In this document: positions 27,101 to 32,760 of the stretch, piece after piece
Layout: the number at the start of each line of letters is the position of its first letter
Numbering within the stretch: the first letter of the stretch is position 1
Assembly: GCA_016745055.1 (NCBI GenBank)
Contig: JADGDF010000029.1
Span: 1-34,164 of the forward strand
From: Thiotrichaceae bacterium
GTDB taxonomy: Bacteria; Pseudomonadota; Gammaproteobacteria; Beggiatoales; Beggiatoaceae
Reading direction: 5' to 3'
Length of the DNA stretch: 34,164 nucleotides
Made by a program: the position numbers and the translations under genes
The notes under the pieces: model-generated
What the model was told of the DNA's origin: nothing
Seen by the model: the letters and a program-made list of their open reading frames with translations, nothing else
Database searches by the model: none

Positions 27101-28901
27101 TTTAGAAAAAGGCCTCTTATCCTGTTTGGTTGTTTTCAAATTCAGTCATGCTACCCGTTTACTTTGGTGTATTCACCATTTGTTGGTTGATGGGGTGTCT
27201 TGGCGCATTTTGTTGGATGATTTGCAAACGGCTTATCAACAAATCAGCCAGGGCGAACTGATCAAACTTCCTCAAAAAACTAGTTCTTTTAAGGCTTGGG
27301 CAGAAAATTTGAGTCAATATGCTCAAAGTGAAGCATTATTGAAACAAATGGCCTATTGGCAAGAAATGACTTCTCACCAATTTGTGTTGCCAACAGATCA
27401 TTTAGAAGGTGCTAATACTATCAGCAGTACGCAAGATTACGTCGTAAGCTTGGACAGTGGTGATACTATTGTGCTGCTTAAAGAAGCCAGTGGTGCTTAC
27501 AAAACGCGTATCAATGATTTATTGCTTACAGCTTTGGCACAAACTTTCCGTGATTGGACGGGTCAACGAGATTGTTTAATTGAATTAGAAAGCCATGGCC
27601 GAATTGACTTGTTTAAAGAACTTGATATTTCTCGCACTGTAGGCTGGTTTACGGCAATTTATCCCATTCAATTACGTCTACCAACAACAGATGCATTGGG
27701 TGAATGTATTCAAGCCGTAAAAGAACAATTAAGTCAGATACCTGATGAAGGCATAAGCTATGGTTTGCAGCATTACAATAATAAAGAAACGTCTACATCC
27801 AGCAATGTAACAGGTCAAGTGCTCCTTAATTATTTAGGTCAGTTCGATCAAGCGACTGAGGAAGGCCTTTTTCACCCTGTGATAGGAGAAGAATCCTTTG
27901 GGTTGTCGCAAAGCCATCAAGGTGATAGAGACTATTTGCTTGAAATTAATGGTGTGGTGCGTGATGGTTGTTTATTTTTTTACTGGAGCTACAGTAACAA
28001 CCTATATAACGCAGTAACTATACAGCACTTAGCTGACAGTTACATCAAAGTCCTTAAGAATCTGCTTTCTCATTGCAAAACGATTTTGCAACAAGATCGG
28101 ATGGATCCATCCTCATTGTTATTGCCCATTTGTTCAGAAGGCAAAAAACAGCCTTTTTTCTGTATTCCTGGTATGCAAGGTGTTCCTCGCTATTTATATC
28201 CACTTGCTCACCAATTAGACAATGAACAGCCTTTTTATAGTCTACAGGCGCCAGAAATTGTAGGACAGATTTCTTGTGCGTCTGTTGAAGAATTGGCTAC
28301 ACGTTATATAACGGCAATTAAAATAGTTCAGCCGCATGGACCTTATCAGATAGGTGGGCATTCCTTTGGTGCAGCCGTTGCATTTGAAATGGTAAGGCAA
28401 TTGGAGAATGCCAATGAAGAAATATCTTTGGTTGCAGTACTTGATGAACCTGCCCCAGTAGAAAATACGGTAATCACTGAGAAAAATGAACTGGAAGAAC
28501 TGGTTGATTATTTGAAATGGTTAGCTTATTTCAACGATATTAAAACGTACGATGGTAATTTGGAACCGTATACGTCTGATGAACGACTTGAGCTAGCAGT
28601 GAAATACTTAAATCAAGCTGAGCTGGCATTGGACAAACAAGAACTGGAAACGACATTTCGCGCATTTACCAATAATTACAAATGTTATAATCGTTACATA
28701 CCCAAAGGAAAAATATCAAGTCGGGTTATGCTTTTGCAGTCTCAAGAACAAGATTCAGAGCGTGAAGAACAGGGTTTGGGTTGGCAACGCTATGTCACAA
28801 AACCGATAGAAATTCATAAAGTACCTGGTGGACACTTTTCAATGTTGACAATGCCTTATGTGAAGGAAACAGCAAAGGCCATGTCAGACATTTTGAAATG
28901 A
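15120..28901 (+). CDS. Hybrid PKS-NRPS megasynthase KS-KR-ACPx5-C-FkbH-PCP-C-A-PCP-E-TE
   Basis: 4593 residues after a strong GGAGGAG ribosome site. Domains in order (approximate residues): N-terminal docking helix (1-35); KS 42-465 (Cys209, His345, His385); post-KS linker to about 640; KR 655-1110 (GGAGGLG from 883, Tyr1024); five ACPs (Ser1196, 1295, 1392, 1490, 1588); C 1669-2090 (HHIIFDG, His1799-His1800); FkbH 2139-2680 (DCDNT from 2328, Cys2592); PCP Ser2762; C 2820-3270 (HHIVVDG from 2950); A 3290-3790 (GSTGTPKG, D3482); PCP Ser3838; epimerase about 3885-4330 (HHLLVDGVSW from 4019, TVGWFTAIYP, NYLGQFD); thioesterase 4345-4593 (GHSFGA Ser4415, His4572). There is no AT and no DH, so malonate should come from the AT-ER protein. 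It should accept formyl-Gly from the first NRPS, extend it once with ketoreduction, add a glycerate-type unit, add one amino acid made D, and release. The A code reads about D-V-E-N-V-V-G-I-T, which I cannot assign firmly. Confidence 0.93.
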   Translation: MNNDATKLVLKLIKNRQITPEEGAKLIKEITSSKTNNTQNQDIAVIGMSGQFPDAQNVNEYWTNLAAGTNSVVEIDRWPTDQYYDPDPEVPNKSYSKWAGLIDNIDKFDPAFFKISPREAELMDPQQRLFLQEAWHALEDAGYSPKSLDGKKCGVFVGCSTGDYQHLFAENKIFPQAYSLLGNITSVLAARISYLLNLKGPSIAIDTACSSSLVALHLACESIRMGTCDMALAGGVMIYPTPFSFIWASKMGILSPQGRCKAFDQEANGIAIGECAAAVILKPLEVALKAGDNILGVIKGSGINQDGNTDPGITAPSASAQAELETEVYHKYNINPETISYVEAHGTGTKLGDPIEIDGLTQAFRKYTQKKQYCAIGSVKTNIGHTQIAAGIAGFIKLLLCLKHKQLVPSLHLDKENEHLHFPDTPFYVNTELKDWETDLGVPRRAALSSLGFSGTNSHVVVEEYIPSYASSDITHDMPQLIVLSAANEDRLKAYAKEVKQFLETSVSHYSYFSMANFSYTLQVGREAMAERLAIVADNIDVIEKLSQYLDGNTDVANLYLGNIKRDKAQLALLFEGKDKTTTLAHIVENKQLEEIADVWVLGATIDWQQLYQKHKPQRISLPTYPFAKKSYWIPIDTSQKVAEAPVKVSTDQPEILYYHNQWEAQTLEGLASSLTPENTVLVFDLSELRHASFKAQFKCDVISVIPGESYQELGHHSYAINPNHPVDYYQLLGALDQAPSHIIHLWSQSRFNSAALSAQLEISLFSIFYLSQALLALQPKKQVQLLYAYLANSKELQPHYAALSGFAKTVHQENSKLTYKTVALSSLENISKIALDEFQTPDAQVWYEKGQRWIKQLQLLKKVSEGEKPVLLKEHGVYLITGGAGGLGLVFAEYLAKHFKAKLVLTGRSPLSQVQEDKINVLNALGAEVIYRRADVSKCIDVEMLISEIKAEFNALNGIIHSAGVIKNALITKKTTEEIDTVIAPKVYGTVYLDEATQHESLDFFVLFSSVISMMDNVGQSDYAYANAFMDNFAEKREKLRQAKKRFGKTLAINWPLWKQGGMQVDAQTEKWLADAMGMLAISNDTGINSFLQGLASESSQCVVVEGYHQKIGKALGFGVTCTETTSVTSTVKPAPQARQKVDDSKVVAHETTDAATLSLAQLQQELVAIVASNLKVNEADIDVNEEIANYGADSILAIMIANQVNEKYDLELSATLFFDYPTIAALSEHLCETYQARFCGKQAANEEVVPQVTTTLSQELLQQDVLAIVSSTLKIDVADIDLNEDVTNYGADSIVAIMMVNQVNEKYDLELSATLFFDYPSIAALTQFLCEEYQDRFGSQVVESSISQDVETTSLVQLQQALVDIVSSTLKIDATDIDLSEEITNYGADSILAIMMVNQVNEKYDLELSATLFFDYPSIASLTQYLCEEYPTHFHSAANELQDTALEIDTISAEELQQGLLDIVSSTLKIDVADIDLVEEITNYGADSILAIMMVNQVNEKYDLELSATLFFDYPSISSLTCYLCEEYQNCFHGQVDDEATLHEQVDTIPAQELQQEIVNIVSSTLKLAETDIDLSEEITNYGADSILAIMMVNQFNERYELELSATLFFDYPSIAALTQYLCEEYPNHFSGYVQNIPETTTSVTDDTPCPEEVVQEVEEAVVPEEEFQLVYDQQAQWFSQQKEKATAAYNLSISQRICSPLDVAALEASFQFIIERHPLLRAVFAMKDDGQLVQRILPNQRIAFKVFDASQWTEEELKQKVIEVDQIPFDLAKGPLFRIHVFSRNAQDHVLLITMHHIIFDGWSGATVIEEMSKIYPAIVAGKIPDLPNLKYGYKDYVQWYTELLEGPKIDVQWQYWQKQLGGDLPVLELPTDYERPSVPTHRGDIHFFQLDGTLIKQLKSLILSEGTTLHSLLLAAFKVFLYDCTGQQEVIVGSPFTNRKSHKFTGIVGDFVNMVPLLSHCEPQTEFSALLGQVNNTVQDALRHSEYPFQLLVQQLQPKRIPGFSPIFQAVFALQKPVFKNSPWLTMDPTVEKFDWAGLETKGFIIPTAAGRFDLLLEIVELENTLVSWLNYNTDLFNANTIARMVKRFMLFLQCIVDNPKQSIKALQSAVQGKDKAVAPMQKQTLAISATFTAEPLKDSLDFWMQQLNMPSKVAFAPYNQVFQQLLDPASLLAGNQQGLNTLLVRFEDWVERKDVEEAAPTIFAKIEKNIQDLGGMLKGVVQQAAVPYLLCICPASPAMAIHSRFLKQMENTLENSLKETNSVYLVKSVELLDSYPVAEFYDVLGDKEGRVPYTPTFFTALSTIISRKLYTLKQRLYKVIVLDCDNTIWQGVCGEDGPLGIKISPAFQALQTFMLEQQAAGVLLCLCSKNVEEDVFAVFDQRSDMSIKREHLVSWRINWQPKSDNIKSLAQELQLGLDSFIFVDDNPVECAEVQANCPEVLTLQVPENTSTIPTFLRHVWAFDRLKITPEDQQRTAFYQQNTQRVQLREQAMTLEDFLKSLEIQINITDMQPAQIGRASQMTQRTNQFNATTIRRSESDIQQLVQSGEYTCLVVDVKDRFGDYGIVGLMIFTVTNDVLDVDTLLVSCRVLGRGVEHNMLARLGEIAQQRGLKGVSVSYKQTPKNKPILNFLESVAFEQPADIDDGFWFPTDFCKAIVYRPVSEDNNSGTAKAATSVQASVTAPANSALLSHIATQLSDPEKILQVLESEKHAISERQQPIVAPRTDTETKLVDLWKKVLHIEEVGIYDNFFEFGGDSLLAVKLMFYVQQTFNIELPLSQLLNAPTIVDLSQLIEKPQEDRAVIEVKKRTVTEEQDSYPLSYGQQALWFLYQSEPESAAYNVALPLRIRSEINIPLLQNAFQALVNRHACLRTTFTTHDGKPRQKTNQYLLMPFEWTDAFTWSQEEIQAYVVNAYQTPFDLEKGPLLRVHLLTDVNKEHILLLTIHHIVVDGVSIWQLVEELGQLYALIKAGQQPVLSPLEYSYADFVDWQTQLLDSKGESLWTYWQTQLAGELPALNLPTDYPRPNTQSYQGASVHFVITNPLMSKLKQLAQNEQVSFYTVLLAAYQALLYRYTGQTDILVGSPTSGRTQREFSGIVGYFVNMVVLRATIEDNLPFKDFLKQVQQTIISALEHQDYPFVKLVERLQPQRDPSRSPIFQVDFAFQQLQQGNNLDVFSTSEAKFGMKTGELELETFEIGQQEGLFDLSLDIIETKESLVATFMYSTDLFKDATIKRMVEHFQMLLEGITEDASLFIPKLPLLMEAEKHQLLYDWNNSEINYPQDKCVHQLFEAQVAKTPDAIAVMFEGQKLSYALLNEKANQLAHYLQAEGVKPETVVGIYVERSLEMTVGLLGILKAGGAYLPLDPVHPIDRIVFMLEDASVSILLTQSNLVDKCASLNLSVVPLNALPVSRFSTDNPINVVDTKSLAYVIYTSGSTGTPKGVMLKHQGLLNHNKAIIEQYQLAAGDRCLQFANVNFDVATEEIFPTLLCGATLVVSPADGFNSFADFQAFIDDNQLTAINLPASYWHEWVLNLSKTVPSSLRLVVVGSEKVSLESLKTWQKLDGHHAVKWFNGYGPTEATITTTLYQPAHAQLDEYAVASVPIGCPIANTQVYVLDHHLQLTPIGVPGELHIGGVALARGYLNNPALTAEKFVVNPFDKEGQSRLYKTGDLVRYLSDGNIEYLERIDHQVKIRGFRIEIGEIEAALMQHPNVQDSLVNLFENKNGRYLVAYVVPTEHQLLHEDKWHLELADYLKSKLPDYMVPTTFIVLESMPLTPNGKIDRKALPNPDVRKSTGYVTPRSDIEQQLALIWSDVLKHEQVGIHDNFFELGGDSIRSLQIVAKAKEYDLFVKTNDIFQHQTIAELAAVVQKDKVVQVDQGLVIGKVPLIPIQHAFFERKLPQLGHYNQFVLLEASHGLNTDYLRQALAALLSHHDALRFTYHQQAGEWQQTCDGPSDEIPLFVEELTDVSEAEQLQLFKEKSENYQASLNLEKGLLSCLVVFKFSHATRLLWCIHHLLVDGVSWRILLDDLQTAYQQISQGELIKLPQKTSSFKAWAENLSQYAQSEALLKQMAYWQEMTSHQFVLPTDHLEGANTISSTQDYVVSLDSGDTIVLLKEASGAYKTRINDLLLTALAQTFRDWTGQRDCLIELESHGRIDLFKELDISRTVGWFTAIYPIQLRLPTTDALGECIQAVKEQLSQIPDEGISYGLQHYNNKETSTSSNVTGQVLLNYLGQFDQATEEGLFHPVIGEESFGLSQSHQGDRDYLLEINGVVRDGCLFFYWSYSNNLYNAVTIQHLADSYIKVLKNLLSHCKTILQQDRMDPSSLLLPICSEGKKQPFFCIPGMQGVPRYLYPLAHQLDNEQPFYSLQAPEIVGQISCASVEELATRYITAIKIVQPHGPYQIGGHSFGAAVAFEMVRQLENANEEISLVAVLDEPAPVENTVITEKNELEELVDYLKWLAYFNDIKTYDGNLEPYTSDERLELAVKYLNQAELALDKQELETTFRAFTNNYKCYNRYIPKGKISSRVMLLQSQEQDSEREEQGLGWQRYVTKPIEIHKVPGGHFSMLTMPYVKETAKAMSDILK
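18582..19994 (+). repeat. Five tandem acyl carrier protein domains inside the megasynthase
   Basis: Five copies of an ACP spaced 97-99 residues apart, each with NYGADSI (phosphopantetheine Ser1196, 1295, 1392, 1490, 1588) and an almost invariant LELSATLFFDYP helix. All five serines are intact, so all can be loaded. The linkers differ in sequence, and the conserved helices use different synonymous codons, so the copies are not a very recent duplication or a simple assembly artefact. Tandem ACPs in PUFA synthases and some trans-AT PKSs raise flux through one module. Confidence 0.92.
21534..23160 (+). other. Embedded FkbH (glyceryl transferase/phosphatase) domain
   Basis: Within the megasynthase, between a C domain and a PCP where an A domain would normally be. 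It has the N-terminal FkbH-associated segment (FAPYNQVFQQLLDPASLLAG), the HAD motif KVIVLDCDNTIWQGVCGEDG, LLCLCSKN, FVDDNPVE, and a C-terminal part with LVSCRVLGRGVE carrying Cys2592. In FkbH, OzmB and BryA systems this enzyme takes 1,3-bisphosphoglycerate, removes phosphate and passes glyceryl through the Cys to a carrier protein. The natural acceptor here is the adjacent PCP (Ser2762). Confidence 0.88.
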
Positions 28902-28936
28902 AGATGCCCTTGTTACTAAGCTCTGTTTTGCGAATC

Positions 28937-28984
28937 GGGAAGCTGGAGCTTCCCATGCAGACACTCCCAAACAGAGTTTGGGAG
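28937..28984 (+). repeat. Two adjacent perfect hairpins after the megasynthase
   Basis: Stem 1: GGGAAGC, loop TGGA, GCTTCCC (28937-28954). Stem 2: CTCCCAAAC, loop AGA, GTTTGGGAG (28964-28984). Both lie between the megasynthase stop and the alcohol dehydrogenase start, and neither is followed by a T-run. The pair looks like the dispersed hairpin repeats found between genes in cyanobacteria and some large gammaproteobacteria. Confidence 0.75.
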
Positions 28985-29024
28985 CAAGAAATTTTTCTAA
29001 CTGTTTAAAAGGAAAGGTTAAATT

Positions 29025-30026
29025 ATGATAACCGCCTACGCAGTATTTGAAGCTAAAGGTGAGCTTAAACGCTTTGAATATGACCCTGGTGCACTGAAAC
29101 CTGATGAAGTAGAAATTGATGTCAATTTTTGTGGTGTCTGCCACGGTGATATTAATGTACTTGATAATGAATGGGGCATGACCCAATATCCTTTTGTACC
29201 AGGGCACGAAGTCATAGGGACAGTTGCCCAAGTTGGTGAACGGGTTCAACATTTCTCCATGGGTCAGACAGTCGGTTTGGGCTGGTTTGCAGGCTACTGT
29301 AACGAATGCACCCAATGTCGTACTGGCGATCACAATTTATGTGCTGACGCACATCCCACGATCATTGGACGGCATGGCGGTTTTGCTGATAAGGTACGTG
29401 CAGCTGCTAACAGTGTCATTCCTATACCTGATGGCACTGATCTAGAGTCTGCAGGTCCGTTATTATGTGCAGGGATTACTGTATTTAATCCTCTGGTGCA
29501 GTTTGATATCAAGCCAACCGATAAGGTTGGTGTTATTGGTATTGGTGGTCTAGGCCACATAGCACTTCAATTTTTCAATGCTTGGGGGTGTGATGTCACC
29601 GCTTTTACCTCAAATGATGCTAAAAAGACTGAAGTTCTAAAATTAGGCGCCCATCAGGCCATTAACTCACGTAACCAAGCGGAAATTGAAGCAGCAGCAG
29701 GTGAGTTTGACCTTATTATTTCTACTATTGATGCTAGCCTTGATTGGAATGCCTATGTTGGCACGTTACGTCCTAAAGGTAGATTACACTTTTTAGGTAT
29801 ACCAAAGGAACCCTTAGGGGTGACGGTTTCTCAAATGCTTTCAGGACAACGTTCTGTATCCGCTTCACCAAATGGTAGTCCAGTAAATATTGAAAAAATG
29901 CTTAAATTTGCTAACAGGCATAATATTAAACCTGTGATTGAAAAGTATAGTTTTGATCAGATTAACCAAGCCATAGAAAGACTAAGGAGTGGACAAGCGC
30001 GTTATCGGATTGTTCTTACAAAGTAG
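29025..30026 (+). CDS. Zinc-dependent alcohol dehydrogenase (cinnamyl-alcohol-dehydrogenase-like)
   Basis: 333 residues, medium-chain dehydrogenase family. Catalytic zinc ligands are C36 in FCGVCHGD, H61-E62 in PGHEVIG and C148 in LLCAG. Structural zinc ligands are C92, C95, C98 and C106. The Rossmann motif GIGGLGH (172-178) binds NAD(P)H. It resembles the YahK/AdhC/CAD-type aldehyde reductases. A strong AAGGAAAGG lies upstream. It could reduce an aldehyde or oxidise an alcohol in the product, such as the glyceryl hydroxyl; its position right after the megasynthase suggests tailoring, but no substrate can be read from sequence. Confidence 0.88.
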   Translation: MITAYAVFEAKGELKRFEYDPGALKPDEVEIDVNFCGVCHGDINVLDNEWGMTQYPFVPGHEVIGTVAQVGERVQHFSMGQTVGLGWFAGYCNECTQCRTGDHNLCADAHPTIIGRHGGFADKVRAAANSVIPIPDGTDLESAGPLLCAGITVFNPLVQFDIKPTDKVGVIGIGGLGHIALQFFNAWGCDVTAFTSNDAKKTEVLKLGAHQAINSRNQAEIEAAAGEFDLIISTIDASLDWNAYVGTLRPKGRLHFLGIPKEPLGVTVSQMLSGQRSVSASPNGSPVNIEKMLKFANRHNIKPVIEKYSFDQINQAIERLRSGQARYRIVLTK

Positions 30027-30081
30027 GATCATGAGTGGCTGACTATAGTAGACTACTTATGCTACGAGACACCGGAATTTA

Positions 30082-30182
30082 GACAACGCCAGTGCGTTGT
30101 CACATAAAAGAAACGTACCAATGTTTTCAAAGGAAGATGCAGTGCATCCCTTGTTTCATTCCACATACTGCGTGGAATGAAA
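30082..30182 (+). repeat. Cluster of three hairpins
   Basis: Between the dehydrogenase and the YdhR-like gene: GACAACGC-CAGT-GCGTTGTC (30082-30101), GATGC-AGT-GCATC (30136-30148) and an 11-bp stem TTTCATTCCAC / GTGGAATGAAA with a 7-nt loop (30154-30182). The stems are unrelated in sequence but all perfect. Together with 28937-28984 they suggest a family of hairpin repeats that has settled in this cluster's gaps. Confidence 0.7.
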
Positions 30183-30199
30183 AAACTGAGAAATAAATA

Positions 30200-30520
30200 A
30201 TGATGAGTAAAGTATTTTTGTATGCTGAGTATCAATTATCTGTCCATTTTGACCAATTTGATTGGAAGCCAATTAATGTGCAGATGAAACAAAATGCAGG
30301 TTTGAAATCCAAAACCTGGTTAAGTGGCGTTAATACCAATAGTATTGGTGGTTTTTATGAGTTTGACTCTGTAGAAAACGCTCAAAATTATATTGAGAAT
30401 GTATTAATCCCTTTTTCCAAGGAATTAAAAGGAAGTCTATGCGTCAGACTTTTTGATGGTGAAACTACCAAAGAAGCCAGCATAGGAATGGATTCGCCTT
30501 TCTATGCAACTGATTCGTAA
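30200..30520 (+). CDS. YdhR-like putative monooxygenase
   Basis: 106 residues. The pattern GGFYEFDSVENAQNYIENVL followed by IPFSKELKG matches the small YdhR-type dimeric alpha/beta-barrel family, annotated as putative monooxygenases. Start may be the first or second of two adjacent ATGs (30200 or 30203); neither has a strong ribosome site. It is the second barrel-fold small protein of the cluster, after the ABM protein at 14566, and may likewise act on the product. Family assignment is moderate; function is unproven. Confidence 0.62.
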   Translation: MMSKVFLYAEYQLSVHFDQFDWKPINVQMKQNAGLKSKTWLSGVNTNSIGGFYEFDSVENAQNYIENVLIPFSKELKGSLCVRLFDGETTKEASIGMDSPFYATDS

Positions 30521-30551
30521 CTTCCTAGGGAATATAGGTTTTGTAGTTTGA

Positions 30552-30581
30552 AAAGTCCGATTTCAATTGAAATCGGACTTT
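30552..30581. promoter_or_regulatory. 30-nt perfect palindrome before ATPase 2
   Basis: Two 15-nt arms without a spacer (left arm begins AAAGTCCGATTTC) form a perfect dyad between the YdhR-like gene and ATPase 2, 81 nt before the ATPase start. As RNA it would make a long hairpin that ends in TTT, so it may be a bidirectional terminator; as DNA it could be an operator for a dimeric repressor. The sequence does not decide between these. Confidence 0.65.
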
Positions 30582-30662
30582 GGCAATTCTTAATGAAAGA
30601 TTTCTTACTTTCTTCAAAATATAACTCTCATAGCGATACTGCGTGGTTAAAGGAATAAAAAT

Positions 30663-32705
30663 ATGATAATAGAAACAGGAATAATGGTTGCTGCCTATTT
30701 TGGCGTAAGAGTTTCTGAAAAAATTAGGCCAGCTGAATCTAATAAGCTACTTCAAAAATTAAAGAAAGAACTAACAGAGAAAGAATTAGCGAAGAAAAAC
30801 GAAAAAGAGTTAACAAAGACAGATGAAACAAATGAAAAAGAACTGATAAAGAAAAATCAAAAAAAGAATTTTCAAAATAACAGGAAATTAAGCTTGATTT
30901 CTGTAGGGTTGGCAGGTGCAAGACAATTTCTTTACCCATCCTTAGCACCTTTAAGTTTAGGAATTTTTATCTATACGACGATTCCTTATATGAGGCAAGT
31001 AGAAAAATCTTTGTTAAAGGAACGAAAAGTTAATGTTGATGTTCTTTTTTTTACCGCAGATGCGATGACTTTAGCTTTGAGCCAATATTTTACTGCAGCT
31101 GTGGGTGTTTGGATGATTCATGAAGGCACACATGCCGTGGAAAAGGCTAAAGATCGGTCTGAAAAAATGCTCGTCGATATTTTTGCGCAACAGCCTAGAA
31201 ATGTATGGGTTTTAAGAGATAATATTGAAGTTGAAATTCCTTTAGAACAAGTCAAGATCAATGATATCCTTGTGGTGAATACAGGAGAAGTTATTCCCAG
31301 TGATGGTATTATTACAGATGGATTTGCAACCATTGACCAGCATGCATTAACAGGAGAGTCACAACCCGTAGAAAAAGGAATAGGCGACAAAGTATTGGCC
31401 TCTACGTTTATCATGACGGGTAGAGTTTATATGAAGGTTGAGAAATCAGGGCAAGATACGACAATTGCTAAAGTAGGGCAAATTTTAAAAGATTCAGCTC
31501 ACTTTAAATCTAATGTACAGTTGAAGGGAGAAGAATGGGCGAACAAAGCCACACTTCCCATGCTGTTGTTATCTGGCGTTATCCTTCCAATATTTGGTCC
31601 TGTTAGCGCTATTGTTTTTATTAACAGCCATATCGGTGTCCGTGTTCGGATATTTGCACCGCTTGGGACGCTTAACCATATCGCGCTAGCTGCACATAAA
31701 GGCATCCTTGTCAAAGATGGACGTGCGCTTGAAAGTTTAAATGATATTGACACAGTCGTTTTTGATAAAACAGGCACTTTAACCAATGAACAGCCCGTCG
31801 TAGGAACAGTTATTTTATGTGATAGTTATAGTGAAGATGAAATATTAACTTATGCTGCGGCAGCAGAACGTAAATTTACCCATCCAATTGCTAAAGCGAT
31901 TATCCAAAAAGCTGAAGATACTCAGTTAACTTTGCCAGATATTGAGGAATCTAATTATCAAATTGGTTACGGTGTAACGGTTAATTGGGAAAATAGGACT
32001 GTTCGAGTCGGCAGTCTTCGTTTTATGATTACAGAAGGACTTTCAATTCCTGATAGTATCAAAGAAATAGAATCTGATATTTATAATAAGGGTTCTTCTC
32101 TCGTATTTGTAGCGGTGAATGACAAAGTCAGTGGTGCAATTGAAATACAGCCTCAAGTACGCCCAGAAGTTGAAGGCATTATTGCTGGGTTACGGCAGCG
32201 CGGCATCAAACATATTGCGATTGTTTCTGGTGATCATCGGGAACCGACTAAAAATTTAGCAGAAAAATTAGGGATGGATGAATATTATTATGACATTCTT
32301 CCTGAAAATAAAGCTGAGATTGTTGAACAGTTACAGAAAGAAGGCCGTTCAGTTTGTTTTGTAGGAGATGGAATTAATGATGCTATCGCTATGAAAAAAG
32401 CGAATGTTTCCATTTCATTAGCGGGTGCGACTTCGATTGCGACTGATATGGCTGAGGTAGTGTTAATGGACGGTAGTTTATCACATGTATGTGATTTATT
32501 CGATGTTTCAAAGAAACTAGATAGTAATTTGGAAAATACACTTTTATACTCGATTGTGCCTGGATTCATTAACCTTAGCGGTGCTTTCTTGTTCCATTTT
32601 TCTATTTTAACTGCCTTTGTTGTCAATGGTGCTTCTGGTGTTACTAGCTTAAATAATGTTATGCGACCTATAAAAGAAATTTCCAATGAAAAAACAAGTG
32701 ATTAG
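30663..32705 (+). CDS. P1B-like P-type ATPase 2, metal motif lost
   Basis: 680 residues, a paralogue of the ATPase at 6981: both share the layout around PYxRxVExSLLKxxKV, TGES (230-233 here), DKTGTLT (Asp368), RKFTHPIAKAI and GDGINDA. The transmembrane motif that in P1B pumps holds the metal-binding CPx has become IFGPVSAIVF (Gly312-Pro313), so the cysteine is gone. Near the N-terminus a Lys/Glu-rich stretch (about residues 25-75) replaces any metal-binding domain. AAAGGA precedes the start. The catalytic cycle looks intact, so it should still hydrolyse ATP, but its cargo is probably not a classical soft metal ion. It is the last plus-strand gene of the cluster. Confidence 0.85.
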   Translation: MIIETGIMVAAYFGVRVSEKIRPAESNKLLQKLKKELTEKELAKKNEKELTKTDETNEKELIKKNQKKNFQNNRKLSLISVGLAGARQFLYPSLAPLSLGIFIYTTIPYMRQVEKSLLKERKVNVDVLFFTADAMTLALSQYFTAAVGVWMIHEGTHAVEKAKDRSEKMLVDIFAQQPRNVWVLRDNIEVEIPLEQVKINDILVVNTGEVIPSDGIITDGFATIDQHALTGESQPVEKGIGDKVLASTFIMTGRVYMKVEKSGQDTTIAKVGQILKDSAHFKSNVQLKGEEWANKATLPMLLLSGVILPIFGPVSAIVFINSHIGVRVRIFAPLGTLNHIALAAHKGILVKDGRALESLNDIDTVVFDKTGTLTNEQPVVGTVILCDSYSEDEILTYAAAAERKFTHPIAKAIIQKAEDTQLTLPDIEESNYQIGYGVTVNWENRTVRVGSLRFMITEGLSIPDSIKEIESDIYNKGSSLVFVAVNDKVSGAIEIQPQVRPEVEGIIAGLRQRGIKHIAIVSGDHREPTKNLAEKLGMDEYYYDILPENKAEIVEQLQKEGRSVCFVGDGINDAIAMKKANVSISLAGATSIATDMAEVVLMDGSLSHVCDLFDVSKKLDSNLENTLLYSIVPGFINLSGAFLFHFSILTAFVVNGASGVTSLNNVMRPIKEISNEKTSD

Positions 32706-32760
32706 ATATTAATATTGGTTTGTGTTTGTCACTCTGACCACAATGTCTTCATACTCCTTT

